DNA from: an uncultured Acetatifactor sp.
GTDB taxonomy: Bacteria > Bacillota > Clostridia > Lachnospirales > Lachnospiraceae
Assembly: GCA_910577185.1 (NCBI GenBank)
Contig: CAJTLR010000012.1
Location: forward strand, 18,557-82,556
Reading direction: 5' to 3'
Length of the DNA: 64,000 nt
The notes beneath the pieces are model-generated. The model did no database searches. It saw only the letters and a program-made list of their open reading frames with translations, and was not told the origin of the DNA. Below are positions 1-7,638 of the stretch, in pieces; within the stretch, counting starts at the first letter, position 1; each line of letters begins with the position of its first letter. The position numbers and the translations under genes are program-made.

Positions 1-3000
1 CGGCTTTCTGGTAAAGCTGTCTGGCAATGCGTCCGGTCAGGTGGTCAAGCTCCACACCGTACAGATTTGCCTTTCCGTATCCTTCCGGCACCAGCCCGAA
101 AAAGTTCCCGATGCCGCAGGAAGGTTCCAGGATATTCCCTGGCACAAAATCCATGCGGCTGACTGCTTCATACATCGCCTTGATGACAGTGGGGCTGGTA
201 TAGTGGGCGTTCAGCACCGTGCTTTGTGCGGAAGCGTATTCTTCCGGCAATAAAAGTTCCTTTAATTCCGCGTGTTCCCGGTTCCATTTTTCATTATCCG
301 GGTCGAATGCCTGGGCAAGCCCGCCCCAGCCTACATAGTTGGATAAAACCTCCTGCTCCTGGGGCGTGGCAAGGCGGTTCTCCGCCTCAATCTGCTTTAA
401 GGTGCGGATCGCCGCCACATTGTTCTGGCATTTTGTTCTCTGCCCGCCGGTTCCCAGTTCATCATCGGTGATATGGAAATTTACCCGTTCGGGGCCTGTG
501 CGGAGTTTTTCAATCACAATATCATAGGGCAGACGCGGGCTGGAAAAGAGCAGGGGATCATCCCCGCCGATCGTGCCGCCCTCAATCTCCACCATTTCCG
601 GAGGTTCTTCCTGCCTGTCAGGCATTCCCGGTTCCATCGTCCTGTCCTGTCTGTCAGGCGTTTCCGGCTCCCGGTCTGTTTCCGTCCCGGAGGTTGTTTC
701 CGGCTCCGCAGGCGTTTCCCATCCGGCAAAAGCATCCGGCTCCGTCGGCTCCACGCCTTCCCTTGCGCCTGCCGTCTGTTCCCACATGATTCGTTCGTTT
801 AAGTCAGCTTCCAGCTGATCTTCAATGTGCGGCTCCAGGTAAAGGAGCTGGTCATAGTCAAGGAAAGCCAACTCCATGTCAATCAGTTCCCGCAGGCTGT
901 CATACTGCCGTGTTTCCACAACTTTTCCGTCTACAGTCTGGCTGATAGAGAAATCCAGCAGGTTCACGTCCACCTGGACTTCAAAACCGTTCTTGTCTGT
1001 CACGCCGTAGGCAATCCCTACCTGGCGCGGATTGCGGATATCTACGCTGTCCTCGTTGTATTCCTCCAGGATAAAATCCTCGATCAGCCCTATGGCTTCC
1101 TGCATTTCCGGGTTGGCCATCAGCTGGGAAACTTCTTCTTCCGTCAGTTTTTCCGTAACCGTTTCCGGTTCTATGGGTTGTGTCTGCGGTTCATCCTCCA
1201 CAGTTTCCAGAACATCTGTCACAAATCCGGTTCGTTCCCATTCCTGCTCTATACAGTCGCGGACAAAAGGAACCGCTTCCTGCCGGAAAATGGGGAACCA
1301 TCCCTGCATTTCCAGGTCTCTTAAACTCACATGCCCGTTTTCGTAATCAACGCTGTCAATCTCCATACGCCGCCCATCCATGGTAAGCTGCATACCGAGA
1401 GGAATGTAGTCGGCAATATCGCGTTCTTTTATGATCTGGTAAGAAGCGGCTTCTCCATGTTCCGGATCCAGGCCGGCGATCACAGTGCTGTGCCCATGTT
1501 CCAGCAGCTTTTTAAGAATAGTCTGCCATGTCCCGCCGCCTGTGACGGATGTCTCTCCAAGTCCGGGTATCTCCCTTGTCTCCAGCTTTGTGCCAAGGGC
1601 GGCAGCGGCAGTTTTGGCGTCCTCCCCATAAAACAGGTAATAGCTGCCTGCCTGCACACCCACCAGTTTATCCGGGTGCTGTGCTTTCAGGTTCAGGTAT
1701 TCCTCTACATTGGGGGTTAAGTCAGGCTCTGCAGGTTCCGTGTAGGTGTTTTCAGGCTCTCTGACAGTATCTGGCGCAGATTTCTCTACATGCTCGTTTT
1801 CCGGTTCCTGGACAGGCAGTTCCCTGGTAACGGTTTCCGCTACAGGCTGTTCCTGTTTCAACGGTTCCCCCGCCCATTCCGGGAAATCTGTTTCCCCTGC
1901 ATGGCGTAAGAGTGCGTCACGGCTGTCGATGAGTACGTCATCATAAGTAAGCTGAAGAATGTCCTCTACCATCCATTCACGGAACTTTGGAAGAGAGTGG
2001 AAGGCTTCATATAATTCCGGCCGGCTGTTTGCAATATCTTCTATAAAATAAGAGAGTTCGCCGTTCAGTTCAGTAGCTGCACTGTCATAATCGGTTTCCC
2101 GGTCACGCAGGTAATCGTAAAAACTGCTCTGCCGGATCACGTCTGTCAGGGTGGCAAGCGTCTCCCGGTAGAGTGCCGCCGCTGTCTTTTTCTGTTTCAC
2201 TGTTTCCGGGATTTTCTCTGCGGGAATTTCCCTGTTTTCCCCTGGCCGGTCTTTTCTTTCCGTATTTTCTCCGGCCTCATGTTCTCCGGTTTCTTTTTCT
2301 TCCGTCCGTTCCGTTTCCTCTTCCGGCGGCTCCGTAAACACGGGCGCATTCTGGGTAGCGGAAATGGTCAATTCTGCTGTAGCGGCGACCTGCCGGATCT
2401 GCTCTTTGATGATCTCCGGGAGATTATCGTCCCAGAAATCCACACTGCGGTCAGCATTTATATGGGCGACCGTTTTATAATCGCCATATACTTCTTCCAG
2501 ACGGTTCCACACAGTCAGGCCGTTGCCCAGATAGCCGTACCCAAGGTCATACTGGGAGAGGATCGCTTCCTTTTCATCCCGGTGCAGGGCTTCCTCCGTC
2601 CGGCGGGCAAGGACTTCCCCATTTACCGGTTCCTGCTTGGCCTCTTCCAGAACGGTGTCCAGCATTTCATCAGAAACCGCAAATCCCTGTTCTTCCAGTA
2701 TTCTGGAGGCATCCGCTTTTATGTTTTCCCGTTCTGCCAGTTCCTGCCCGTTCGGTTCCGGTTCAGCTTCTTCCGGAACATTGGCGGAAAAATCAAAGGA
2801 GAGCTGCCCGTTAGAATCTTCTTTTGCCTTCTGGCGCTGTTTTTTCGCCAGTGCGCGGGCTGCCGCTTCCAGTTCATCCAGCGGTTTTGCTTCTTTTTTG
2901 GCGGAAGATTTTTCCGCTTCTTTCTTTTTCTGCCGCTGTTCCTGCAAAGTTTCCGCTGAAAGAGGGGTGAACAGGGAATATTCGCCCCTCTGGTATGCGC

Positions 3001-5731
3001 CCATGTTGTCCACGGCTCTCTGCATGAGATGGTAATTGCGCTCGTCCGGCTGCACCAGTGCGAACCGCTTTATTATGTCCTCATACATCGCCGCGCTTTT
3101 CTCCGGATCACCCAACGCAGTGAGGATCTTTTTCTGCGCCTCATCATAGCTCCGGTCATAGGGGGAAATATCCGTTTCACGGTTAGGGTCGCAGGAATAG
3201 AACGTGACGATGTTCCGGGCAAGCTGTATCTTTTCATACTGGGCGGTATAGGTCATTTCTTTTGAAGTCAGATATCTGCCGCTGTCAACAAGCTGCCCGA
3301 TCCGTTTCTGCACCTTGTCCCAGTTCAGCCGTACGGTGTCATAGCCTTCATAGCCGGAATTTTCATCGCTCCGGGTAAGCTTTATCCCTTTTGAATCGTG
3401 CCATTCATTGTATCCGGTACGGCCATGTCCTCCGGTTCCATATTCATCCCGCAGAAATGCGGCTCGCTCTTTTGCGTCATGTCCCTGCACAAAATAGGAA
3501 TAGATCCGCATCTTTCCTTCCGATATGCCGCTGCCCCCGGTGAGCATACGGTCGATCTCGTCCTCCGTGATAAAGCTGGCCCTTGCAGGCTCAAAACCTT
3601 CCAGCGCGGTAAATTCCTTTGGCTCATGGGACAGAAGCGAGATGCGGGCGGCAAGCCTGGACGGTTCATGGAAATGGAAGCGGAGAAGATCGCGGTTCCC
3701 GGCATATTCCCTGGCAAACCCGTCAACCTCGTACATCAGACGCTTCCGTGTTTCCGGATCCGCCAGGCATTCCGCCAGCTTCTCCGTACAGTCAGGAAAT
3801 CCGTGGTAAGTATCATAAAGTTCCGAAAGGAAAGGCAGCGCATCCATTTCCTTTCCCACATCACTCAGATCCTGCCTTAAATACCACAGCTTTTCCGCCA
3901 GTTCCCGGTACTCGTTCTGCCTTGCGGAATCTAAAGTTTCCTGGGCGGCATAGCGCCCTTCTTCCAAAAGACCGGACACCATTTCTGCCGCCTTTTCCCA
4001 GGAAATAAGCGCAGCGCCGGGGATATTGGCAGTGTGCCCCTGTGCAATACGGATACCGTCCCGGTCAAACCACATGGCATAATCCCTGCCGCCAATGGAA
4101 AGTCCCTTGCCGCCGGATTTGTATTCCTCTGCGAGAAACGCAGCGGCCTGTCCCACATCGGGATCTTTTTGATAAAATGCGGCGATCCGCAAGATACTGT
4201 TTTTTTCATTCCCGCCGCTGGTAAGGGCGCGGCCGATCACTGCGTCCGTCACCTGCGGAGCTGTCCTGTCTGTTGTATGTGCGGCTTTTTTCGCCTGTCT
4301 GTCTTTTTCCTGCGCCTCTGCGATACGTTCTGCCTGTTCCTCTACGGTAGGGAAAAGGGAAAACTGAAAATACTGCGGTTCCTTTATCTCTTTTTCCCCG
4401 GACGCAGAAACGGCAGGTTCCTCACCCGCCGTTTCCTGTCTGTCTGTATTCAGTTGTCCGTTTATTATTTCCTGTCCGTCCTTTTCCGGACTTACCGGTA
4501 GACGATCTCCTTCAGCACCACTTCCTCCGCCTGTGCCGTGAAGCTGTTGACCGCCTGCACCCAGGCCATCTGGTCGCGCTCCTTCAGTCCCTCGTCCACT
4601 CCGCTCTGCTTCATCATTGTGGCTACCATCTGGTCTGTCTGCTCCTGTGCCTGCTCGTCGATCTGTTTCAGGTGCGGCATAAGCCTCCCCGTCAGCAACA
4701 TGGAGGTGTACGTCCCGTGGTGGTGTTCCTTCAGGAAGGTCTGCCTCAGAAGCCCGTATTTCCCTAACAGGATTTCCTCCGCTTCTTCCTCCCCGTCCAT
4801 CACCAGATCCGGTATCAGATAATCCCCGTTCTTCCTGTATGTCAGCTCTGTCATGTTGTATGCTCCTTTCCTGATTTTCACGCTTTAAAGTGTTAAAGTT
4901 CCTTGTGTCTTTAGTATAACCGATGTCAGCGGCATTTTCAAGCGGTTTTTCTTTCTTTTTCTGCTGTTCGTTTATCTGTTCCCGGTCAAAGCTCCGGATC
5001 GTCCGCCCGATCTCCTGGAGGATTCCCATGAAGATAGTGCTTGCGGCATCGCCCAGATGGTGCAGGGCGGCAGGGGTGGAAAATTCCGTGATTCCCCGGA
5101 GATCGTCATCCTCCAGATAGTCAGAAGCGTCCAGGCCGCAGCGGGTAAGGAGCGTGTACTGGACGCTGGCCGTCAGGGTGTCCCGGAAGCATACTTCCCG
5201 GTTGAGGTCGTCCATCTCTTCCAGGAAGCTGTTCTCTGCGTCATAGGCCAGATCACGCAGATATTCCGGGTAGGCTTCTTCTACAATACTGGAAGCTGTC
5301 TCCATCAGGCGGCTTCCCAGATCCTGCTGGCTTCCCACTCCGTACTGTTTCTCCAGTGCGGCAACAACAGCCGGGTGGTGTTCTTCCCTCATTTCCCACA
5401 GGTAAGGCATCCTTGCGCCGCGCACAGGCCGGGTATCGGACACGTCAAAGACATATTCCAGTCGGGGTCTGCCGTTTTCGTTTTCATGGATCAGGGCGAT
5501 GCCTTTAGAGCCTGCCTTCACCCAGCGGCGCATTTTTTCATTCCACAGTTCCATCGACGCACAGGCCGTGGCATCCGGCCGCTGTGCGTAGATCAGGAGC
5601 TGGTCTTCAAACTTGTACTTATAGAGCCGTGACGCGCTGTCCAGATAATTCTTCCAGTTGTCTACGCCCCGCGTGACATCATGGGCGGTCTGGTCTGCCA
5701 GCTGCGACACAAGCTGTAACTTTCTTGCCAT
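1..5731 (-). CDS. ICE ArdC-like / DNA methylase / helicase giant protein (C-terminus outside window)
   Basis: About 1,910 codons are open on the minus strand and the frame runs off the left edge, so the C-terminus is missing. The start at 5731 (MARKLQLVSQLADQ) is fixed by an upstream GGAGG. Residues 1-110 resemble the ArdC-type N-terminal domain (KYKFEDQLLIYAQRP, WVKAGSKGIALI). The middle is made of long charged, probably multi-domain stretches. Near the left edge come the family hallmark LSNYVGWGGL and then a SAM-binding motif, ILEPSCGIGNFFG, as in N6-adenine methylases. Known relatives in Tn1549/CTn-type elements are about 2,500-3,000 aa and carry a SNF2/DEAD helicase after the methylase; that part would lie left of position 1. 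The likely role is protecting or processing transferred DNA, which is inference. A Gly/Arg-rich linker (residues about 290-415) overlaps a TnpV reading frame. Confidence 0.9.
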   Translation of the reverse strand, partial: MARKLQLVSQLADQTAHDVTRGVDNWKNYLDSASRLYKYKFEDQLLIYAQRPDATACASMELWNEKMRRWVKAGSKGIALIHENENGRPRLEYVFDVSDTRPVRGARMPYLWEMREEHHPAVVAALEKQYGVGSQQDLGSRLMETASSIVEEAYPEYLRDLAYDAENSFLEEMDDLNREVCFRDTLTASVQYTLLTRCGLDASDYLEDDDLRGITEFSTPAALHHLGDAASTIFMGILQEIGRTIRSFDREQINEQQKKKEKPLENAADIGYTKDTRNFNTLKRENQERSIQHDRADIQEERGLSDTGSGDGRGGRSGGNPVREIRASEADLPEGTPPRDVHLHVADGEAYAAPETDRRAGTGADRPDGSHNDEAERSGRGTEGARPDGLGAGGQQLHGTGGGSGAEGDRLPVSPEKDGQEIINGQLNTDRQETAGEEPAVSASGEKEIKEPQYFQFSLFPTVEEQAERIAEAQEKDRQAKKAAHTTDRTAPQVTDAVIGRALTSGGNEKNSILRIAAFYQKDPDVGQAAAFLAEEYKSGGKGLSIGGRDYAMWFDRDGIRIAQGHTANIPGAALISWEKAAEMVSGLLEEGRYAAQETLDSARQNEYRELAEKLWYLRQDLSDVGKEMDALPFLSELYDTYHGFPDCTEKLAECLADPETRKRLMYEVDGFAREYAGNRDLLRFHFHEPSRLAARISLLSHEPKEFTALEGFEPARASFITEDEIDRMLTGGSGISEGKMRIYSYFVQGHDAKERAAFLRDEYGTGGHGRTGYNEWHDSKGIKLTRSDENSGYEGYDTVRLNWDKVQKRIGQLVDSGRYLTSKEMTYTAQYEKIQLARNIVTFYSCDPNRETDISPYDRSYDEAQKKILTALGDPEKSAAMYEDIIKRFALVQPDERNYHLMQRAVDNMGAYQRGEYSLFTPLSAETLQEQRQKKKEAEKSSAKKEAKPLDELEAAARALAKKQRQKAKEDSNGQLSFDFSANVPEEAEPEPNGQELAERENIKADASRILEEQGFAVSDEMLDTVLEEAKQEPVNGEVLARRTEEALHRDEKEAILSQYDLGYGYLGNGLTVWNRLEEVYGDYKTVAHINADRSVDFWDDNLPEIIKEQIRQVAATAELTISATQNAPVFTEPPEEETERTEEKETGEHEAGENTERKDRPGENREIPAEKIPETVKQKKTAAALYRETLATLTDVIRQSSFYDYLRDRETDYDSAATELNGELSYFIEDIANSRPELYEAFHSLPKFREWMVEDILQLTYDDVLIDSRDALLRHAGETDFPEWAGEPLKQEQPVAETVTRELPVQEPENEHVEKSAPDTVREPENTYTEPAEPDLTPNVEEYLNLKAQHPDKLVGVQAGSYYLFYGEDAKTAAAALGTKLETREIPGLGETSVTGGGTWQTILKKLLEHGHSTVIAGLDPEHGEAASYQIIKERDIADYIPLGMQLTMDGRRMEIDSVDYENGHVSLRDLEMQGWFPIFRQEAVPFVRDCIEQEWERTGFVTDVLETVEDEPQTQPIEPETVTEKLTEEEVSQLMANPEMQEAIGLIEDFILEEYNEDSVDIRNPRQVGIAYGVTDKNGFEVQVDVNLLDFSISQTVDGKVVETRQYDSLRELIDMELAFLDYDQLLYLEPHIEDQLEADLNERIMWEQTAGAREGVEPTEPDAFAGWETPAEPETTSGTETDREPETPDRQDRTMEPGMPDRQEEPPEMVEIEGGTIGGDDPLLFSSPRLPYDIVIEKLRTGPERVNFHITDDELGTGGQRTKCQNNVAAIRTLKQIEAENRLATPQEQEVLSNYVGWGGLAQAFDPDNEKWNREHAELKELLLPEEYASAQSTVLNAHYTSPTVIKAMYEAVSRMDFVPGNILEPSCGIGNFFGLVPEGYGKANLYGVELDHLTGRIARQLYQKA
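4492..4854 (-). CDS. tnpV: TnpV family transposon-encoded protein, nested out of frame
   Basis: This 120-residue frame starts MTELTYRKNGDYLIPDL and contains LLGKYGLLRQTFLKEH, MLLTGRLMPHL and DQMAWVQAVN, which I recognise as the TnpV family found in clostridial mobile elements. It lies entirely inside the giant helicase/methylase gene on the same strand but in another frame. An AAGGAG sits at 4863-4868, 8 bases before the ATG, so translation is plausible; the longer frame back to 4881 adds residues ahead of this site and is less likely. The host frame has no stop across the whole stretch and encodes a low-complexity linker there. TnpV function is unknown. Whether the protein is actually made cannot be told from sequence. 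Confidence 0.7.
   Translation of the reverse strand: MTELTYRKNGDYLIPDLVMDGEEEAEEILLGKYGLLRQTFLKEHHHGTYTSMLLTGRLMPHLKQIDEQAQEQTDQMVATMMKQSGVDEGLKERDQMAWVQAVNSFTAQAEEVVLKEIVYR
4861..4870 (-). promoter_or_regulatory. Internal Shine-Dalgarno for tnpV
   Basis: On the minus strand this reads GAAAGGAGCA, a strong ribosome binding site at good distance from the ATG at 4854. It sits within the coding sequence of the giant gene. It decides the TnpV start and is the main evidence that the nested frame is expressed. Confidence 0.65.
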
Positions 5732-5856
5732 GCGTAACCTCCTTCTTATATGGTTTCTGACATAAGGAAAGCCCATGTCCGGTTCCACACCGTTTTCATG
5801 GGCTTTCCTGCTTTTTATTCTTTTTTACGGCTGTCTGTTTTGTGCATGGGACAGTT

Positions 5857-6084
5857 TCATCCTGCCTGTCTCCGGATCTCTGCCGCAGCATACCGGATCA
5901 GTTCTTCCGGCGTAGGGACTTCCCCTTTGCACGGCACCTTCCTCTGGTACGCCGCTGTCACGCCGCCGTCCGCCGGAGGGTTCTTCCATGCTTCGGTTAT
6001 GGCTTTCTGCATTTCTTCCCTCACTTCCTCTACCGTAACGCCGTTTTCTTTCGCGATCCGTTTCAGTATCTTCTTCATATTCAT
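5857..6084 (-). CDS. Small ICE protein, Spo0A C-terminal-like
   Basis: A 75-residue protein, MNMKKILKRIAKENGVTVEEVREEM followed by a basic middle and PTPEELIRYAAAEI. Similar small proteins in Lachnospiraceae ICEs are commonly labelled as Spo0A C-terminal-domain-like because of the N-terminal helix-turn-helix resemblance; that label is from memory of the family. AAGGAGAAC precedes the ATG. It lies just upstream of the giant helicase gene and is divergent from the XRE regulator at 6328, so it is likely under that regulator's control. Function is unknown. Confidence 0.75.
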   Translation of the reverse strand: MNMKKILKRIAKENGVTVEEVREEMQKAITEAWKNPPADGGVTAAYQRKVPCKGEVPTPEELIRYAAAEIRRQAG

Positions 6085-6327
6085 AACTGTTCTCCTTATG
6101 ATTTGTTAGGCGTTTTATATGTTCTGTTAGTTCATAAACATATCATAAACCATAAAAAGCGCATAATCTGTCGAAGTCTGTTGTTTATAAAAATTTTATG
6201 ATTTAATGGTTCATAAAATACAATTTTTCACGTCTATTGAATCATTTCAAGAAATCCGTGCGCTATCTATACTTTATATGTGCCAGTAGTTCATGGAACA
6301 CGAACATAATATAAGGAGAGATCAGTC
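6085..6327. promoter_or_regulatory. Divergent control region between XRE regulator and ICE genes
   Basis: AT-rich 243-bp gap between two divergent genes. It contains several copies of TTCATAAA or close variants and, at 6289-6299, the short dyad GTTCATGGAAC followed directly by ACGAAC. A TATACT at about 6268 could be the -10 of the regulator promoter. The layout suggests operators for the XRE protein encoded at 6328; the exact sites are inference. Confidence 0.45.
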
Positions 6328-6657
6328 ATGGAACAACCATTCAATATACTGCTCATGGGAGAGCGGCTCCGTTCCTGCCGGGTCGCCAGAAAGCTGACCA
6401 TGAAAGAATTTGCGGAGCAGTGCGGCATTTCCGAACGGTATCTTGCGGATATCGAGAGAGGCATCAAAGCGCCGAAGCTGGAAACCTTTGTCGGGATCGT
6501 CAATGCAGCAGGCGTTTCCCCGGAATATCTGCTCCAGGACAGCTTAAAAGCGGTAGACACAGGCAATCTTGTGAGGGATGCTTTAAACACGCTGCCTGAC
6601 GAACAGCAGGAATTGTTTAAGGATTTTATCCTGCGCCTGGTAAAGAGCATGGGATAA
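6328..6657 (+). CDS. XRE family helix-turn-helix regulator
   Basis: A 109-residue protein and the only rightward gene in the ICE part of the window. Residues about 10-65 form a Cro/CI-type HTH (GERLRSCRVARKLTMKEFAE, CGISERYLADIERG). The C-terminal 40 residues (LPDEQQELFKDFILRLVKSM) are a helical tail typical of small phage or ICE repressors. AAGGAG precedes the ATG. Divergent placement from the leftward operon and the dyads between them suggest it represses or times ICE functions. Confidence 0.88.
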   Translation: MEQPFNILLMGERLRSCRVARKLTMKEFAEQCGISERYLADIERGIKAPKLETFVGIVNAAGVSPEYLLQDSLKAVDTGNLVRDALNTLPDEQQELFKDFILRLVKSMG

Positions 6658-6661
6658 CGGT

Positions 6662-6940
6662 CTATTCTCTGCCCCAGCGGCTCCGGTTCATTTTTTCCAG
6701 CACTTCTTTTTGTGCCGCAGACAGGACGCGGGGCGGGACTATTTTCAGCCACTTCTTCGGCAGTTCAAAAGTCAGTCCTCCGCAGCCGTTATCTCCGGTG
6801 CGTTTTACCTGCTCCGGATGGGAGCCGCACAGCGTTGTCAGCTGCCGGATCAGGGCGGCATTATGGGTATAGATGCTTGCCGTCCGGTCTGCTTCATTAA
6901 AGAGAAAGACGCTCTCTTTTTCATAGTTTGTCAGCTTCAT
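6662..6940 (-). CDS. Conserved ICE protein of unknown function (92 aa)
   Basis: Starts MKLTNYEKESVFLFNEADRTASIYT and ends with the basic LEKMNRSRWGRE. I recognise it as a small protein that recurs next to topB and DUF4316 genes in this ICE family, sometimes mislabelled as a chaperone, but I know no function. GGAAAGGTAGGG lies before the ATG. It is convergent with the XRE gene, 4 bases apart, and follows the DUF4316 gene by 5 bases, so it is the tail of that operon. Confidence 0.75.
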   Translation of the reverse strand: MKLTNYEKESVFLFNEADRTASIYTHNAALIRQLTTLCGSHPEQVKRTGDNGCGGLTFELPKKWLKIVPPRVLSAAQKEVLEKMNRSRWGRE

Positions 6941-6945
6941 TTTCC

Positions 6946-7620
6946 CTACCTTTCCAGCCCCCGTTTTACATGATCCATGGCGGGCAGTTCCTGAATGGAA
7001 CGGGCGGCTTCTTTCTGATCCTGCCGCAGCATGTCGAGGAGCGACGGGCGGCTTTCCCGTAAATAATCCCGCTGTTCATCCGCCCTTGCGTGGAAGTCTT
7101 TGGCTGCCGCTTCCGGGTCGCAAAAATAATGGCCCCAGAAGAAATTTTCATCCCCCCGCTGTTCATCGTTTTTTATGTTCCGCGCCCATGTTGCGTAGGG
7201 CTGGGGCGCGTCCTGATTTTCGGCGAGGACATATTCCATGTGGCCGACAGTTTCACTTTCCAGTATGGTATAACCCTGGTTGACACGGGGCGGCTCATTG
7301 TTGGGGATCCCGTCGATCATGTTCATATTCTGCTCCGTGGAAAGCTCTGTCGCCCGCAGGTGGTTTCCATTTTCTGATGCGGGTACAAGGGCGTATTCCT
7401 TTTCCTGCTCTTTTGCCAGCGGCCTGGGGTATTCCACATACCCGAAGGCTTTGACTGTGCCGTTCTCTACAAGGACAGGCGCGATCTCCTTAATCTCCAC
7501 CAGCTTCATGTCCTCCATGTGGGGGCAGGTTCCTTTCTGCAGGGCCTCATTGGTAATGTAATAACGGTATCTGTCCGGCTGCTGCGCGGCAAATTCCTCC
7601 AGTTTCTGTTTTGGTTCCAA
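6946..7620 (-). CDS. DUF4316-like ICE protein
   Basis: A 224-residue soluble protein starting with TTG (MEPKQKLEEFAAQQ) behind a GGAGG. The centre has LSTEQNMNMIDGIPNNEPP, which matches what I remember as the DUF4316 signature. An aromatic stretch, ENFFWGHYFCDPEAAAKDF, follows. Near the end is RPSLLDML, one of six copies in this ICE of a short [KR]PS[ILV]xxxL motif close to a C-terminus. It lies 18 bases after topB. Function unknown; families nearby are often suspected anti-restriction factors, but nothing in the sequence proves that. Confidence 0.75.
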   Translation of the reverse strand: MEPKQKLEEFAAQQPDRYRYYITNEALQKGTCPHMEDMKLVEIKEIAPVLVENGTVKAFGYVEYPRPLAKEQEKEYALVPASENGNHLRATELSTEQNMNMIDGIPNNEPPRVNQGYTILESETVGHMEYVLAENQDAPQPYATWARNIKNDEQRGDENFFWGHYFCDPEAAAKDFHARADEQRDYLRESRPSLLDMLRQDQKEAARSIQELPAMDHVKRGLER

Positions 7621-7638
7621 ACGGGTCGCCTCCTTCTT

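Noticed and set aside
2279..2959. 226-residue Phe/Arg-rich frame on the + strand
   Set aside because: Complement of a charged part of the giant ICE gene; composition is an artefact of that.
4492..4854. Insertion of a transposon breaking the giant gene
   Set aside because: The large frame continues without a stop or frameshift across the TnpV region, so nothing is broken.
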